A DNA stretch of 64,000 nt from an uncultured Collinsella sp. (lineage in GTDB: Bacteria; Actinomycetota; Coriobacteriia; Coriobacteriales; Coriobacteriaceae), in NCBI GenBank assembly GCA_902470345.1, contig CABRGB010000003.1:1-64000 (forward strand), written 5' to 3'. Each line of letters opens with the position of its first letter. Within the stretch, counting starts at the first letter, position 1. Positions 1 through 8,525 of the stretch are shown in pieces. The notes beneath the pieces are model-generated. The model saw only the letters and a program-made list of their open reading frames with translations, made no database searches and was not told the origin of the DNA. The position numbers were made by a program, and so were the translations under genes.

Positions 1-98
1 GGCCCTTGCGGCGTAGTCGCTATTTATTCAGTCCAAGTTTCGGGGCGCAGTTCACTGTCCCCTTCGTGGTGGTTTTTCGTTCTGAGCCAAGGAGATTC

Positions 99-698
99 AT
101 GTTCAACATCGTGCTGTATGCGCCCGAGATTCCGGCCAATACGGGCAATATCGGCCGCACCTGCGTGGTTACCGGCGCCCGCCTGCATCTGGTGGAGCCG
201 CTGGGCTTTTCGCTCGACGACAAGACGGTGCGTCGCGCCGGCCTGGGCTACTGGCAAAACTTGGACGTGACGACCTATGCCGACTGGGAGGATTTCCTTG
301 CGCGCAATGACCTCTCCCCCGCCGACGAGCGCCTACATCTGCTGACCAAAAAGGCACTCCGCACCTATGCACAAAGCACCTACCGCGACGGTGACTATTT
401 GGTCTTTGGCAGCGAGAGCTCGGGCATTCCCGAGCCACTGCTTGCCGCGGCGCCCGAGCGTTGCGAGCGCATCCCGATGCTGCGCGATTGCGACTCACTC
501 GATAACGCCGAAGCTTGGGAAGCTCACGAGGAATCGCTGGGGCATACCGAGGACAGCCACGAGGCCATCCTTCAACAGGATATCTGCGGCAACTTCGTCA
601 ACCCGGACGACTACCGCATCAGCGCACTTAACCTCTCCAACAGCGCCGCCATCGTCCTCTACGAGGCCCTGCGCCAGGCAGGCTTTCCGGGAATGTGA
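99..698 (+). CDS. trmL: tRNA (cytidine/uridine-34 2'-O)-methyltransferase TrmL
   Basis: SPOUT-family enzyme expected to 2'-O-methylate the wobble nucleotide of tRNA-Leu in the cytoplasm. Visible signatures are IPANTGNIGR (residues 11-20), LVFGSESSGIPE (101-112) and the knot motif SALNLSNSAAIVLYEALRQ near the C-terminus. The start at 99 is preferred to a longer in-frame form because AAGGAG sits 4 bases upstream and family homology begins there. It is 199 residues, against roughly 150-160 usual for the family. The excess is an acidic insertion at about 128-168, just before the last cofactor-binding motif. The TGA stop lies inside a palindromic repeat (692-724). Function by family homology; the role of the insertion is unknown. 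Confidence 0.9.
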   Translation: MFNIVLYAPEIPANTGNIGRTCVVTGARLHLVEPLGFSLDDKTVRRAGLGYWQNLDVTTYADWEDFLARNDLSPADERLHLLTKKALRTYAQSTYRDGDYLVFGSESSGIPEPLLAAAPERCERIPMLRDCDSLDNAEAWEAHEESLGHTEDSHEAILQQDICGNFVNPDDYRISALNLSNSAAIVLYEALRQAGFPGM

Positions 699-724
699 CA
701 AAGGAACTATCCCTTTGTCACATT
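692..724. repeat. Family A palindrome (TGTGACAAAGG...CCCTTTGTCACA)
   Basis: Near-perfect 33-bp palindrome with arms AATGTGACAAAGG and CCCTTTGTCACATT. It contains the trmL stop codon and probably acts as its terminator. Related copies are at 1949-1981, 5677-5705 (degenerate), 37885-37915 and 39735-39767. Confidence 0.8.
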
Positions 725-783
725 CAAGCGCCACGCCGATGGCACACACGCCTAATTGATGCTCTAGATAAAGAGCCCTCACT

Positions 784-819
784 TTTAATCAGAATTAACT
801 AAAGTAAAATGAAGTTAAA
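784..819 (+). promoter_or_regulatory. 10-bp-phased direct repeats before ATPase gene
   Basis: Short A/T motifs TTTAAT (784), ATTAAC (794), GTAAAA (804) and GTTAAA (814) start exactly 10 bp apart, so they lie on one face of the helix. The last one ends 23 bp before the ATPase start codon. Comparable phased repeats, with different sequence, precede the paralogue at 4490-5608 and the relic at 60030. Proposed as a binding site for the encoded winged-helix ATPase; this is inference. Confidence 0.45.
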
Positions 820-842
820 CGACGGTGTGAAAGGAGAGCCTT

Positions 843-1943
843 GTGGAATATCTCGAGAACCCGTTTACCCCCAGTTTTGGTGAGGTTCCTGCCCATCTCG
901 CTGGCAGACAACAGATTATTCGGGATTTGGACCGCGCCTTCTTGAGCCAGCGTAGGCGCCCAGAATTGACCTCGATCTTCTCAGGCGCGCGTGGAACCGG
1001 TAAAACCGCTCTCATGTCGTCGCTCGCGACAAGGGCGGAATCCCACGGCTGGATTGCCGTAAAGACGACCGCGCTCCCGGGAATGCTTGAGGAAATCGAG
1101 TTCGGGGCGAAACGTGCTGCCGGCCATCTTATCGACCCGTCTAAGAACTTCGAAGTCACCGGTCTCGGAATTGCACCGCTCGGCAGCATCGAAGTCAATC
1201 GCGTTCACGATGCCTCAACCTGGCGTTATCGCATGAGCGACATCATCGACCAGCTCAACGAGGCTGGCACCGGTCTGCTCGTCACAGTTGACGAGGTGGA
1301 CCCGACACTCGACGAGATGATTCAGCTTGCAGCGACGTATCAGCACTTTGTGACCGATGGGAAACGCGTCGCCCTGCTCATGGCGGGACTTCCCAACAAC
1401 GTCTCGACGTTGCTGAACCACAAGACGGTCTCGTTCCTTCGCCGCGCCCAACAATATCATCTGGGTCGCATTGCCGACTATGACGTACGCGAGGCCTTGA
1501 TTCGCACAATCCAGGAAAACGATCGCCTGGCAGATGCTGGGGGAATCGATAGAGCCGTTCGCTCGATCTCTGGTTTTCCCTTCCTATTGCAACTCGTAGG
1601 CTACCGTGCCTGGGATCTCACAAGCGATTCGAAGGAAATCTCGTCACGCGACTTTGACCTGGGAATCAAAATCGCGCGCGACGAGATGGACGATCGAATC
1701 CTCGCGGCAACCTATCGGGAACTCACTGCAGAGGACAAGCGATTCCTCATCGCCATGCTCGATGACGAGGAAGAGTCCACCACCGCTGACCTTGTCGAGC
1801 GCCTTAAGCGTTCGCCACAGCAGGTCTCCCACTACCGACGCCGCATGATAGATGCCGGCATCATCGGGGAACGAGGACGAGGGCTCGTCGCATTTGAATT
1901 GCCATTCTTCCGCGACCATCTCGCAGCTCAATGCGTAAAATAG
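843..1943 (+). CDS. AAA ATPase with C-terminal winged helix (paralogue 1)
   Basis: A 366-residue cytoplasmic P-loop ATPase of the ORC/Cdc6-like or archaeal-ATPase type. Walker A is GARGTGKT (48-55), Walker B is LLVTVDEVD (145-153), and the motif FLRRAQQYHLGRI near 198-210 is shared with its paralogue. The last 70 residues form a winged-helix domain ending in GIIGERGRGLVAFELPFFRDHL. Translation starts at GTG 843 behind AAGGAG. It is transcribed alone, and 10-bp-phased repeats lie in its promoter region. Paralogues are at 4490-5608 and, as a relic, at 60030-60504. Function is unknown; a DNA-binding ATPase, perhaps autoregulatory, is the most that can be said. Confidence 0.75.
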   Translation: MEYLENPFTPSFGEVPAHLAGRQQIIRDLDRAFLSQRRRPELTSIFSGARGTGKTALMSSLATRAESHGWIAVKTTALPGMLEEIEFGAKRAAGHLIDPSKNFEVTGLGIAPLGSIEVNRVHDASTWRYRMSDIIDQLNEAGTGLLVTVDEVDPTLDEMIQLAATYQHFVTDGKRVALLMAGLPNNVSTLLNHKTVSFLRRAQQYHLGRIADYDVREALIRTIQENDRLADAGGIDRAVRSISGFPFLLQLVGYRAWDLTSDSKEISSRDFDLGIKIARDEMDDRILAATYRELTAEDKRFLIAMLDDEEESTTADLVERLKRSPQQVSHYRRRMIDAGIIGERGRGLVAFELPFFRDHLAAQCVK

Positions 1944-1948
1944 AAGTC

Positions 1949-1981
1949 AATGTGGCAAAGGGGCAGTCCCTTTGTCACATT
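1949..1981. repeat. Family A palindrome between convergent genes
   Basis: Arms AATGTGGCAAAGGG and CCCTTTGTCACATT (one G:T-type mismatch) lie 5 bp after the ATPase stop and 2 bp before the uvrA-like stop. The position suits a bidirectional terminator. Confidence 0.8.
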
Positions 1982-1983
1982 GC

Positions 1984-4497
1984 CTATAGGTAGCGACCGG
2001 TAATGCTCTTGGAGCAAGCCGCGATGTCGCCCGGCGTGCCGGCGCAGACGATTTGCCCGCCCGCACCGCCACCGCCCGGGCCCATGTCGATCACGTAATC
2101 GGCGTTACGGATAAGGTCGAGATCGTGTTCGATCACGATAACCGTGGCGCCCTTGGCAACGAGGCCGTCGAACACACTCAGCAACACCTGAACATCGAGC
2201 GGATGCAGGCCGATCGTGGGCTCGTCGAACACGAATACGGCGTCGTCCTGCACGCGGCCCATCTCGCTCGCAAGCTTAAGACGCTGAGCCTCGCCGCCCG
2301 AGAGCGCCGGTGTGGGCTCGCCAAGCGTGAGATAACCCAGGCCCAGGTCGTGCAAGGTCTGCAAGCGCGTCTGAACCTTCTTGAGTCCCACCGTGGCGTC
2401 GATGGCCTCGTCCACACTCATGTCCATAAGCTGCGGCAGCGTAAGCAGACTCCCGTCCTTGCCCTCGCGATGGATACGCGAAGCCGCGTCTGCATAACGC
2501 GAACCACGGCATGCCGGGCAGACGATCTCGACGTCGGGCAAAAACTGCACGTCGAGCGAAATCGAGCCCGTTCCATCGCACGTAGGGCAGCGCAAGGCGC
2601 CGGTGTTGTAGCTAAAGGCGCCCGCCTTGTAGCCGGCTGCCTTGGCTTCGGGCGTACGGGCGAAGGCGCGTCGCAGCTCATCATGGATGTCGGCATAGGT
2701 CGCTACCGTCGAGCGCACGTTGGCACCGATGGGCGTGGCGTCAATCAGGTTGGCACGTGCAATGTCCTCGGCATCGACCCAACGCACGTGCCCCGGCAGA
2801 CGCTCGCCAGCTGCCCGAGCCTTGAGCGCCAGGATGAGCGTCTCGAGCACCAACGTCGTCTTGCCCGAACCCGAAACACCCGTCACCGCGACGAGACGAC
2901 CGCGCGGGATATCGACTTCGAGCGGCTTGACTGTATGGATGGTATCGGTCGCCATGCGGATATGGCCCTGGTCGAACATTTCGTCGTCAGTCACCTGTGG
3001 GCGCAAGCGCTTGGGCTCGGCGCGCAAAAACGGAGCGATGCGGCTGTCCCGCGATTGCTCGACCTCGTCTACCGTACCAGCGGCGATCACATTGCCGCCG
3101 CCTGCTCCGGCAACGGGGCCCATCTCGACCAGATAGTCGGCTTCCGCCAGTACGCGCGTATCGTGGTCGACAACAACCACGGTGTTGCCGTCATCCACCA
3201 GATCGCGCATCACGCCCACCAAGCCGTCGACATTGGCAGGATGCAAGCCAATCGAGGGCTCGTCCAGCACATAAAGCACACCCGTCGACCGGTTGCGCAC
3301 CACGCGGGCGAGCTGCACACGCTGGCGCTCACCCGTGGAGAGCGTGGCACCGGCGCGATCGAGTGAAAGGTAATCGAGACCCAGGTCGACCAGACGACGG
3401 GCCGCGCTCAAAAACGAATCGCAGATATCCGTCGCCATGGGCCGCATCTCGGGCGGCAAGGATGCGGGCACTCCGCGCACCCACTCAATCGCCTCGCCCA
3501 GCGTCATGGCTGCGGCCTGCGCCAGATTGATACCGCACACCTGGGGCTGGCGCGCAGCCTCGGAGAGACGCGTGCCACCACAGTCACGGCATGGACCCTC
3601 GCGCAAAAAGCGCGCAACGCGTTTGAGGCCCTTGTCGTCCTTAACCTTGGCGAGCGCATTCTCAACGGTATAGACGGCGTTGTAATAGGTAAAGTCGAGC
3701 GGCGTGGCGCCCTCGCCGTTTTTGGGAACGTAGAGAATGTGTTTCTTAACCGCCGGGCCGTGGAACACGATATCGCGCTCTTGAGGCGTGAGCTGGTTAA
3801 ATGGCACGTCGGTGCGCACGCCCATCTCGCCAGCCACCTGCTTCATCAGATCCCACATGAGCGCGCCCCAGGGAAGGACTGCGCCCTCGTTGATGGTCTT
3901 TGACTCATCTGGCACCAGGCTCGCCTCGTCCACCTCGCGCATGACACCGGTGCCGCCACAGGTGGGGCATGCGCCGCCGCTATTGAAAGCCAAATCCTCG
4001 GCACTCGGCGCGTAGAACTCGCGGCCGCATGTCGGACACGTGAGCGACAGGCCCGCAGCTACGTTAAGGCTCGGCTCCACACGCGCCCCGCAATGCGGGC
4101 ACACGTGATGGGCGCAACGGCTAAAGAGCAGACGCAGGCTGTTGTTGAGCTCGGTCATGGTACCAAAGGTCGAGCGCACGCCCGGCACGCTGGGGCGTTG
4201 ATGCAATGCGAGCGCCGCCGGCACGTGCAGCACCTCGTCCACCTGGGCGTGTTCGGCCTGCGTCAGGCGACGTCGAGTATAGGTGCTAAGTGCTTCCAAG
4301 TAGCGACGCGAGCCCTCGGCATAAAGAACCCCCAGCGCCAGCGAACTCTTGCCCGAGCCCGACACGCCGGCAATGCCCACAAGCCTTCCCAACGGAATAT
4401 CGATATCGATGTCTTTGAGGTTGTGGACACGTGCACCACGCACCTCGATAGACTGCGGGCTCGTCTTCTGTTCCGTCACCTTTATCACCCTACTCAT
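1984..4497 (-). CDS. UvrA-family ABC ATPase (short UvrA2-like paralogue)
   Basis: A protein of 837 residues with two ABC ATPase halves. Walker A motifs are GVSGSGKSS (about 45) and GVSGSGKTT (about 535), signatures are LSTGERQRV and LSGGEAQRL, and Walker B stretches end in LDEPSIGLHP and FDEPTIGLHP. CXXC zinc modules occur in both halves (CPHCG, CPTCG, CPTCDG, CPACRG). Canonical UvrA is about 940 residues; the missing length resembles UvrA2-type proteins that lack part of the UvrB-binding insertion. Expected to bind distorted DNA or drug adducts. Its ATG overlaps the end of the upstream ATPase gene by 8 bases, so the two are probably translationally coupled. It is unlikely to be the main uvrA because no uvrB or uvrC is nearby. 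Confidence 0.82.
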   Translation of the reverse strand: MSRVIKVTEQKTSPQSIEVRGARVHNLKDIDIDIPLGRLVGIAGVSGSGKSSLALGVLYAEGSRRYLEALSTYTRRRLTQAEHAQVDEVLHVPAALALHQRPSVPGVRSTFGTMTELNNSLRLLFSRCAHHVCPHCGARVEPSLNVAAGLSLTCPTCGREFYAPSAEDLAFNSGGACPTCGGTGVMREVDEASLVPDESKTINEGAVLPWGALMWDLMKQVAGEMGVRTDVPFNQLTPQERDIVFHGPAVKKHILYVPKNGEGATPLDFTYYNAVYTVENALAKVKDDKGLKRVARFLREGPCRDCGGTRLSEAARQPQVCGINLAQAAAMTLGEAIEWVRGVPASLPPEMRPMATDICDSFLSAARRLVDLGLDYLSLDRAGATLSTGERQRVQLARVVRNRSTGVLYVLDEPSIGLHPANVDGLVGVMRDLVDDGNTVVVVDHDTRVLAEADYLVEMGPVAGAGGGNVIAAGTVDEVEQSRDSRIAPFLRAEPKRLRPQVTDDEMFDQGHIRMATDTIHTVKPLEVDIPRGRLVAVTGVSGSGKTTLVLETLILALKARAAGERLPGHVRWVDAEDIARANLIDATPIGANVRSTVATYADIHDELRRAFARTPEAKAAGYKAGAFSYNTGALRCPTCDGTGSISLDVQFLPDVEIVCPACRGSRYADAASRIHREGKDGSLLTLPQLMDMSVDEAIDATVGLKKVQTRLQTLHDLGLGYLTLGEPTPALSGGEAQRLKLASEMGRVQDDAVFVFDEPTIGLHPLDVQVLLSVFDGLVAKGATVIVIEHDLDLIRNADYVIDMGPGGGGAGGQIVCAGTPGDIAACSKSITGRYL

Positions 4498-5608
4498 GCC
4501 ATAAAATGCGGTCGCAGATATACTCGCCCAGCATGGGCACGGTAAACCGGACGAGGCCGTATCCAGCAGCCTCGATGACGCGCTCGCGAATCAGGCTTGC
4601 GCGATATTTACTCGCCCAGCTCTGGGTGCGATCGCAACGCTCAATGATATCCGCCATGCGCGTCGGTTTGCCCTCGTCAACCGCCATGGCCTCGATAAAG
4701 AGGCACTGTGGACTGCGCAGCCCATAATACAGGGGCGCGTCAACCGCTTCGTAGAACTCGGAGACGGCATCCGCATGTCCATCCTCGACATCGCGCCTTT
4801 CGATGGCCTGCGAGCCACGCCGGACAGCAGAGCGCCACATGTAATATCCCACCAGCTGAACCATATAGGGATGCCCCATGCTCTTGTGTGCCGCAAGGTC
4901 CGCCGTCTCCGCGTCAACGTAAAGACCAGCGTCTTTGACCGTCTGGATATACGAATCGCGCACCTTGGGCAAGGATATCGCCCCCAGCGTACGCTGCTGG
5001 GCACGCCGCAAAAACGTCACGCTCGGCTCTTCGAGCAGGTCGTCAACCATACCGGGCAAGCCGGCGAACACCAGCGCAAGACCGCGCTGGTCGCTATCGG
5101 GCAAGCCCGTAGCATCCTGGTCTCCGAGCACCTGCTGATAGAGAACGGCAAGAGCCGCCAGTTCCTCGATAGACGCCGATTGCGCCTCGTCAATCGCAAA
5201 CAGTATACCCTTGCCTGGACCGAGCTTCTTGAGGCGCTCGTTGACCAGCCCTCGCAACGTTTCGCCCTTTGCCCGCGCCGCCTCGACCGACATCCGGCCA
5301 AACGACGGACCGAACTCCATTGACGTCACAACGGGCTTATTCGAGTGAAGCGCGTCGGCCAATCGGTCGCATAAGCCAAGCGAAGCGGAATCGGAGACAA
5401 CCGCCCATCCGCGCTCATTGGCTAGACGTTGCAGCTCCCGCAGGAGAACCGTCTTGCCGCAGCCGCGATTTCCCGTAATGAGCATGAGCCTACCCGGCGC
5501 TCCGGCGCCGTTATCGAGCCCTTCCTCAAAATCCTCGATGACCGACTCGCGACCGATGAGTATCGGAGGCCGCTTGCCAGCCGTGGGCTTAAAGGGATTT
5601 GGATTCAT
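4490..5608 (-). CDS. AAA ATPase with C-terminal winged helix (paralogue 2)
   Basis: A 372-residue paralogue of the gene at 843-1943. Walker A is GNRGCGKT (46-53), Walker B is ILFAIDEAQ (about 135-143), the shared motif is FLRRAQQRTLGAI, and the C-terminal winged helix ends in AAGYGLVRFTVPML. The ATG at 5608 follows GAGGAGG by 6 bases. It is the first gene of a two-gene unit with the UvrA-like ATPase. Three TTATACC repeats spaced exactly 10 bp lie upstream (5644-5670). Function unknown. The coupling to a DNA-damage-type ATPase hints at a DNA transaction, which is inference only. Confidence 0.75.
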   Translation of the reverse strand: MNPNPFKPTAGKRPPILIGRESVIEDFEEGLDNGAGAPGRLMLITGNRGCGKTVLLRELQRLANERGWAVVSDSASLGLCDRLADALHSNKPVVTSMEFGPSFGRMSVEAARAKGETLRGLVNERLKKLGPGKGILFAIDEAQSASIEELAALAVLYQQVLGDQDATGLPDSDQRGLALVFAGLPGMVDDLLEEPSVTFLRRAQQRTLGAISLPKVRDSYIQTVKDAGLYVDAETADLAAHKSMGHPYMVQLVGYYMWRSAVRRGSQAIERRDVEDGHADAVSEFYEAVDAPLYYGLRSPQCLFIEAMAVDEGKPTRMADIIERCDRTQSWASKYRASLIRERVIEAAGYGLVRFTVPMLGEYICDRILWHE

Positions 5609-5643
5609 GTCGGCCTCCTCGGATCGGTAAACCCTGGTAACAG

Positions 5644-5670
5644 TTATACCAACTTATACCGAGTTATACC
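5644..5670 (-). promoter_or_regulatory. 10-bp-phased TTATACC repeats before ATPase paralogue 2
   Basis: On the + strand TTATACC starts at 5644, 5654 and 5664, a period of exactly 10 bp. On the coding (minus) strand this reads GGTATAA three times, 36 bp upstream of the ATG at 5608. Probable operator or overlapping -10-like elements. Confidence 0.5.
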
Positions 5671-5676
5671 AACAGG

Positions 5677-5705
5677 ATGCGGCAAAGAGACTGACCCTCT
5701 ATCAC
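5677..5705. repeat. Degenerate family A palindrome
   Basis: ATGCGGCAAAGAGACTG followed by ACCCTCTATCAC resembles the family A palindrome with several mismatches. As with other copies it contains a stop codon, here that of the TetM-like gene (5702-5704). Confidence 0.45.
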
Positions 5706-7705
5706 CTATGGCCGAAAAACTCGGCGTCCGCCGCTCGCCAGGGGCGGAAGGTGGCGGAATCGACCTTTACATGAGCTGCGGCGGGTACGTCGTACCATTT
5801 GACCGTGTAGCCGGCGCCGTGAGAGCAAAAGACCGAGTCGGGCGTGTTGGGCAGATCGGCCTCGGGCTCATAGGCGGCCGTCTCGATTACGCACTCGGCA
5901 TCATGGCAAGGCGCATAGCCGGCGAACTCCAGGTACAGATGCCCACGACCACTCGTGTAGGCAGCCACCTCCAGCGCGTAATCCTGCACCTCAGATGCCG
6001 GCACGCGACCCACAAGCTTCGCCCGGTCTCCCGCCATCGTCGGCGGCTCGTACTCGGCACCCATGCGCGTGGCATCCGAGAGCGCCCGGCCCACGCACTC
6101 CCCCGGCACCTCGAGCTCAAAGCGATACCACGGCTCCAACAGCACCGCCGCGCCGGCCTCACGCGCCTGCATGAGCCCCTGGCGAATCGCGCGGTACGTG
6201 GCCTGGCGAAAATCGCCGCCCTCGGTGTGTTTGGCATGCGCGCGGCCACCCGTGAGCGTAATGCGCACATCGGTGATGGGCGAGCCGGTCAGCGCGCCCA
6301 GATGATCGCGCTCCATGGCGTTGGTGAGCGCCAGACGCTGCCAGTTAAGATCGAGCTCGTCGGTCGAGGTCACGGTGCCAAACTGTACGCCCGAGCCCGC
6401 CGGCAACGGCTCCAGGCGCAGATGCACCTCGGCATAGTGGCGCAGTGGCTCAAAGTGGCCCACGCCCTCGACCGGCTGCGAAATAGTCTCCTTATAGAGA
6501 ATGCCGCCAGACTCAAACGTAACCGAAAGGCCAAAACGATCGGCCAACACCCGCTGCACGATCTCGAGTTGCACGGCGCCCATCAACTGCAGGTGAATCT
6601 GCTCCAGATGCGTATTCCAGCTTACGCCGAGCATGGGATCTTCGCCCGCCAGCTCAGTCAATGCTTTGAACACCGTATGGACATCATGTTCGCCCGGAAG
6701 CACCGTATAGGTAAGGACTGGCGCAATGACGGGCGCATCGCCCGCAGGCTCCGCGCCCAGGGCGTCCCCCGGGCGAACGTGCGCAAGACCCGTCACGGCA
6801 CAAATACCGCCAGCAGCAACTTCTTGGGCAAGCTCATACTTCTCGCCGTTATAGATGCGTACCTGATCGACCTTCTGTTCCCACGCCTCGGCACCGGAAC
6901 GTCCGTCAATCATCTGCTTGGCATGCAGCGTGCCGCCGGTCACTTTAACCCATGCCAAGCGCTCGCCGCGATCCCCGCGGCTGACACGATAGACGCGCGC
7001 GGCAAACTCCGGGAGCCACGCCTGTTCGCGCATCAGCGTGCACATGCCATCCAGCAGCTCGTCCACGCCTTGGTCTTTGAGCGCCGAGCCGGCAAAGCAG
7101 GGGAAAAGCTTGCGCTCGGCAACCATGCGCGACAGCGTTGCGACAGAAAGCTCGCCCGCTTCAAGAAACTCCTCGAGCGCCGCCTCGTCCAACGCAGCAG
7201 CGTCCTCCTGAACGGCGCCGCCCGCCAGCAGTTCGCAGGCATCCAGGCAGCCCTCGGAAAGACGTTGCCTAAGTTGTACCAGCAAAACATCGCGGCCGGG
7301 ATTCTCTAAATCGATTTTGTTGATATAGATGAACGTCGGGATGTCATAGCGCGCAAGCAGGCGCCACAGGGTTTCGGTGTGCCCCTGCACGCCGTCGTTG
7401 GCGCCCACAACCAAAATCGCGTAGTCGAGTGCGCGCAATGTGCGCTCCGCCTCGGCAGAAAAATCGACATGCCCCGGTGCATCCACGAGTATGACATGGG
7501 TATCGCCATGGTCGAGCACGGCCTGCGACGAGAAAATCGTAATGCCGCGCTCGCGCTCGATCGCGTTAGTGTCCAGATGCGAATCGCCATCATCCACGCG
7601 GCCGCGCTTGCGAATGCGACCCGCGTTGAACAGCATGGCCTCGGCCAACGTGGTCTTGCCGGCATCGACATGCGCCAAGATTCCAACGACCGCTTGCTTC
7701 GACAT
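5702..7705 (-). CDS. TetM/EF-G-like ribosomal-protection GTPase
   Basis: Translation-factor GTPase of the tetracycline-resistance ribosomal protection type, 667 residues (TetM-type proteins are about 640). GTPase motifs are AHVDAGKTT (11-19), VDAPGHVDF and INKIDLENPG, followed by EF-G-like domains II-V. The start at 7705 was chosen over a longer in-frame form because AGGAGG lies just upstream (spacing 5) and homology begins at MSKQAVVG. No transposon, conjugation or regulatory leader gene adjoins it, and composition matches its neighbours, so it looks like a resident chromosomal gene rather than an acquired tet gene. Whether it protects against tetracycline cannot be told from sequence. Confidence 0.82.
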   Translation of the reverse strand: MSKQAVVGILAHVDAGKTTLAEAMLFNAGRIRKRGRVDDGDSHLDTNAIERERGITIFSSQAVLDHGDTHVILVDAPGHVDFSAEAERTLRALDYAILVVGANDGVQGHTETLWRLLARYDIPTFIYINKIDLENPGRDVLLVQLRQRLSEGCLDACELLAGGAVQEDAAALDEAALEEFLEAGELSVATLSRMVAERKLFPCFAGSALKDQGVDELLDGMCTLMREQAWLPEFAARVYRVSRGDRGERLAWVKVTGGTLHAKQMIDGRSGAEAWEQKVDQVRIYNGEKYELAQEVAAGGICAVTGLAHVRPGDALGAEPAGDAPVIAPVLTYTVLPGEHDVHTVFKALTELAGEDPMLGVSWNTHLEQIHLQLMGAVQLEIVQRVLADRFGLSVTFESGGILYKETISQPVEGVGHFEPLRHYAEVHLRLEPLPAGSGVQFGTVTSTDELDLNWQRLALTNAMERDHLGALTGSPITDVRITLTGGRAHAKHTEGGDFRQATYRAIRQGLMQAREAGAAVLLEPWYRFELEVPGECVGRALSDATRMGAEYEPPTMAGDRAKLVGRVPASEVQDYALEVAAYTSGRGHLYLEFAGYAPCHDAECVIETAAYEPEADLPNTPDSVFCSHGAGYTVKWYDVPAAAHVKVDSATFRPWRAADAEFFGHR

Positions 7706-7899
7706 GGCCCTCCTCTTATTACAAGCCCATCGCACGCGGCAACGGGCGTTCACGCTCCACACTGGATGATACAATTTACGGGCCGGCGGGCGAAGCGGGC
7801 CCTATCCCCCGACCGAGCTCATCGCCCCGCGTTGCCGCGCGGCGATTTTCGTAGGTTCGCGCCTTGCGAAAGCCGGCTTTCAAAACAGCGTAGCAACCA

Positions 7900-7925
7900 A
7901 AAATGGCCCCGCCCGGGGCCATTTT
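7900..7925 (-). terminator. Rho-independent terminator of the acetyltransferase gene
   Basis: Stem AAAATGGCCCC / GGGGCCATTTT with a 4-nt loop. On the minus strand it is followed by TTTTTGG, 35 bp after the stop of the gene at 7960-8448. Confidence 0.8.
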
Positions 7926-7959
7926 CGTTCGCGCGAATTGTTGATACGCGTCCCCGCTC

Positions 7960-8448
7960 TTATGTCTCACGCAGCCAATCAAACGCGACGCGCGGCGTAC
8001 CGTCCGACACATATACGATACCGGCGCGCTTAAACCCGGCCTTGGCGATGGCGCCCTGCATGGGCAGGTTGTCTTGGTGTGTGTCGATACGCAGATGGTC
8101 GATGCGTTCCTTGGCAAAGGCAAACATCGCAGCCGCGACGCCATGCGTGGTGCCGTCGGATGCCACGCGGTGCAGCACGGCGTACGGAGTGTCGCTGAGC
8201 CATTGACCGCCCTCAATTACGTCATAGCACTCATCCGGGCCCGGTAAAAAGGCAAACGTCGCCACCACGCGGCCGTCGACTTCGCACACATAGCTGCCAC
8301 CGGCGGCGATATCGGCAGCCAGCTGCTCGGCCGAAGGCGTGCCCTCGGGCCACTGCGTGGCGTTGCCATGCGCGCGCATAAAGGCGCGGGCCGCGTCATA
8401 GATAGCCATGACGGCGGGAATGTCGGTATCGAGGGTTTTTCTGATCAT
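7960..8448 (-). CDS. GNAT-family N-acetyltransferase
   Basis: A 162-residue single-domain acetyltransferase. The N-terminal IRKTLDTDIPAVMAIYDAAR and a mid-protein strand followed by DGTTHGVAAAMFAFAKERI form the acetyl-CoA-binding fold, with GFKRAGIVYV near the end as usual for the family. The substrate is unknown. ATG 8448 is used here; a GTG one codon upstream is better spaced from GAGG and is equally possible. It is divergent from the small gene at 8526, and a 9-bp inverted repeat lies midway between them. Confidence 0.82.
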   Translation of the reverse strand: MIRKTLDTDIPAVMAIYDAARAFMRAHGNATQWPEGTPSAEQLAADIAAGGSYVCEVDGRVVATFAFLPGPDECYDVIEGGQWLSDTPYAVLHRVASDGTTHGVAAAMFAFAKERIDHLRIDTHQDNLPMQGAIAKAGFKRAGIVYVSDGTPRVAFDWLRET

Positions 8449-8469
8449 CACGCGGCGACCTCACGTTTA

Positions 8470-8501
8470 TTGGTATCACTTTGATTGAGCAATGATACCA
8501 A
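8470..8501. promoter_or_regulatory. Inverted repeat TTGGTATCA-N14-TGATACCAA
   Basis: Perfect 9-bp arms (8470-8478 and 8493-8501) are centred between two divergent start codons (8448 and 8526), about 22-25 bp from each. Probable operator for a shared regulator; no regulator gene adjoins it. Confidence 0.5.
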
Positions 8502-8525
8502 CGTTTTGAGAAGGGTGCGAAGCAG

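Noticed and set aside
1..98. N-terminal extension of TrmL from position 6
   Set aside because: The extension (RSRYLFSPSFGAQ...) has no homology or ribosome-binding site; AAGGAG and family homology place the start at 99.
5429..7309. 626-codon plus-strand open frame opposite the TetM-like gene
   Set aside because: Antisense to conserved GTPase motifs, Arg/His/Ala-rich, no family motif.
5702..7705. Acquired tet(M)/tet(W) resistance gene on a conjugative element
   Set aside because: No Tn916-type genes, leader peptide or integrase nearby, and composition matches the host; recorded as a resident homologue instead.
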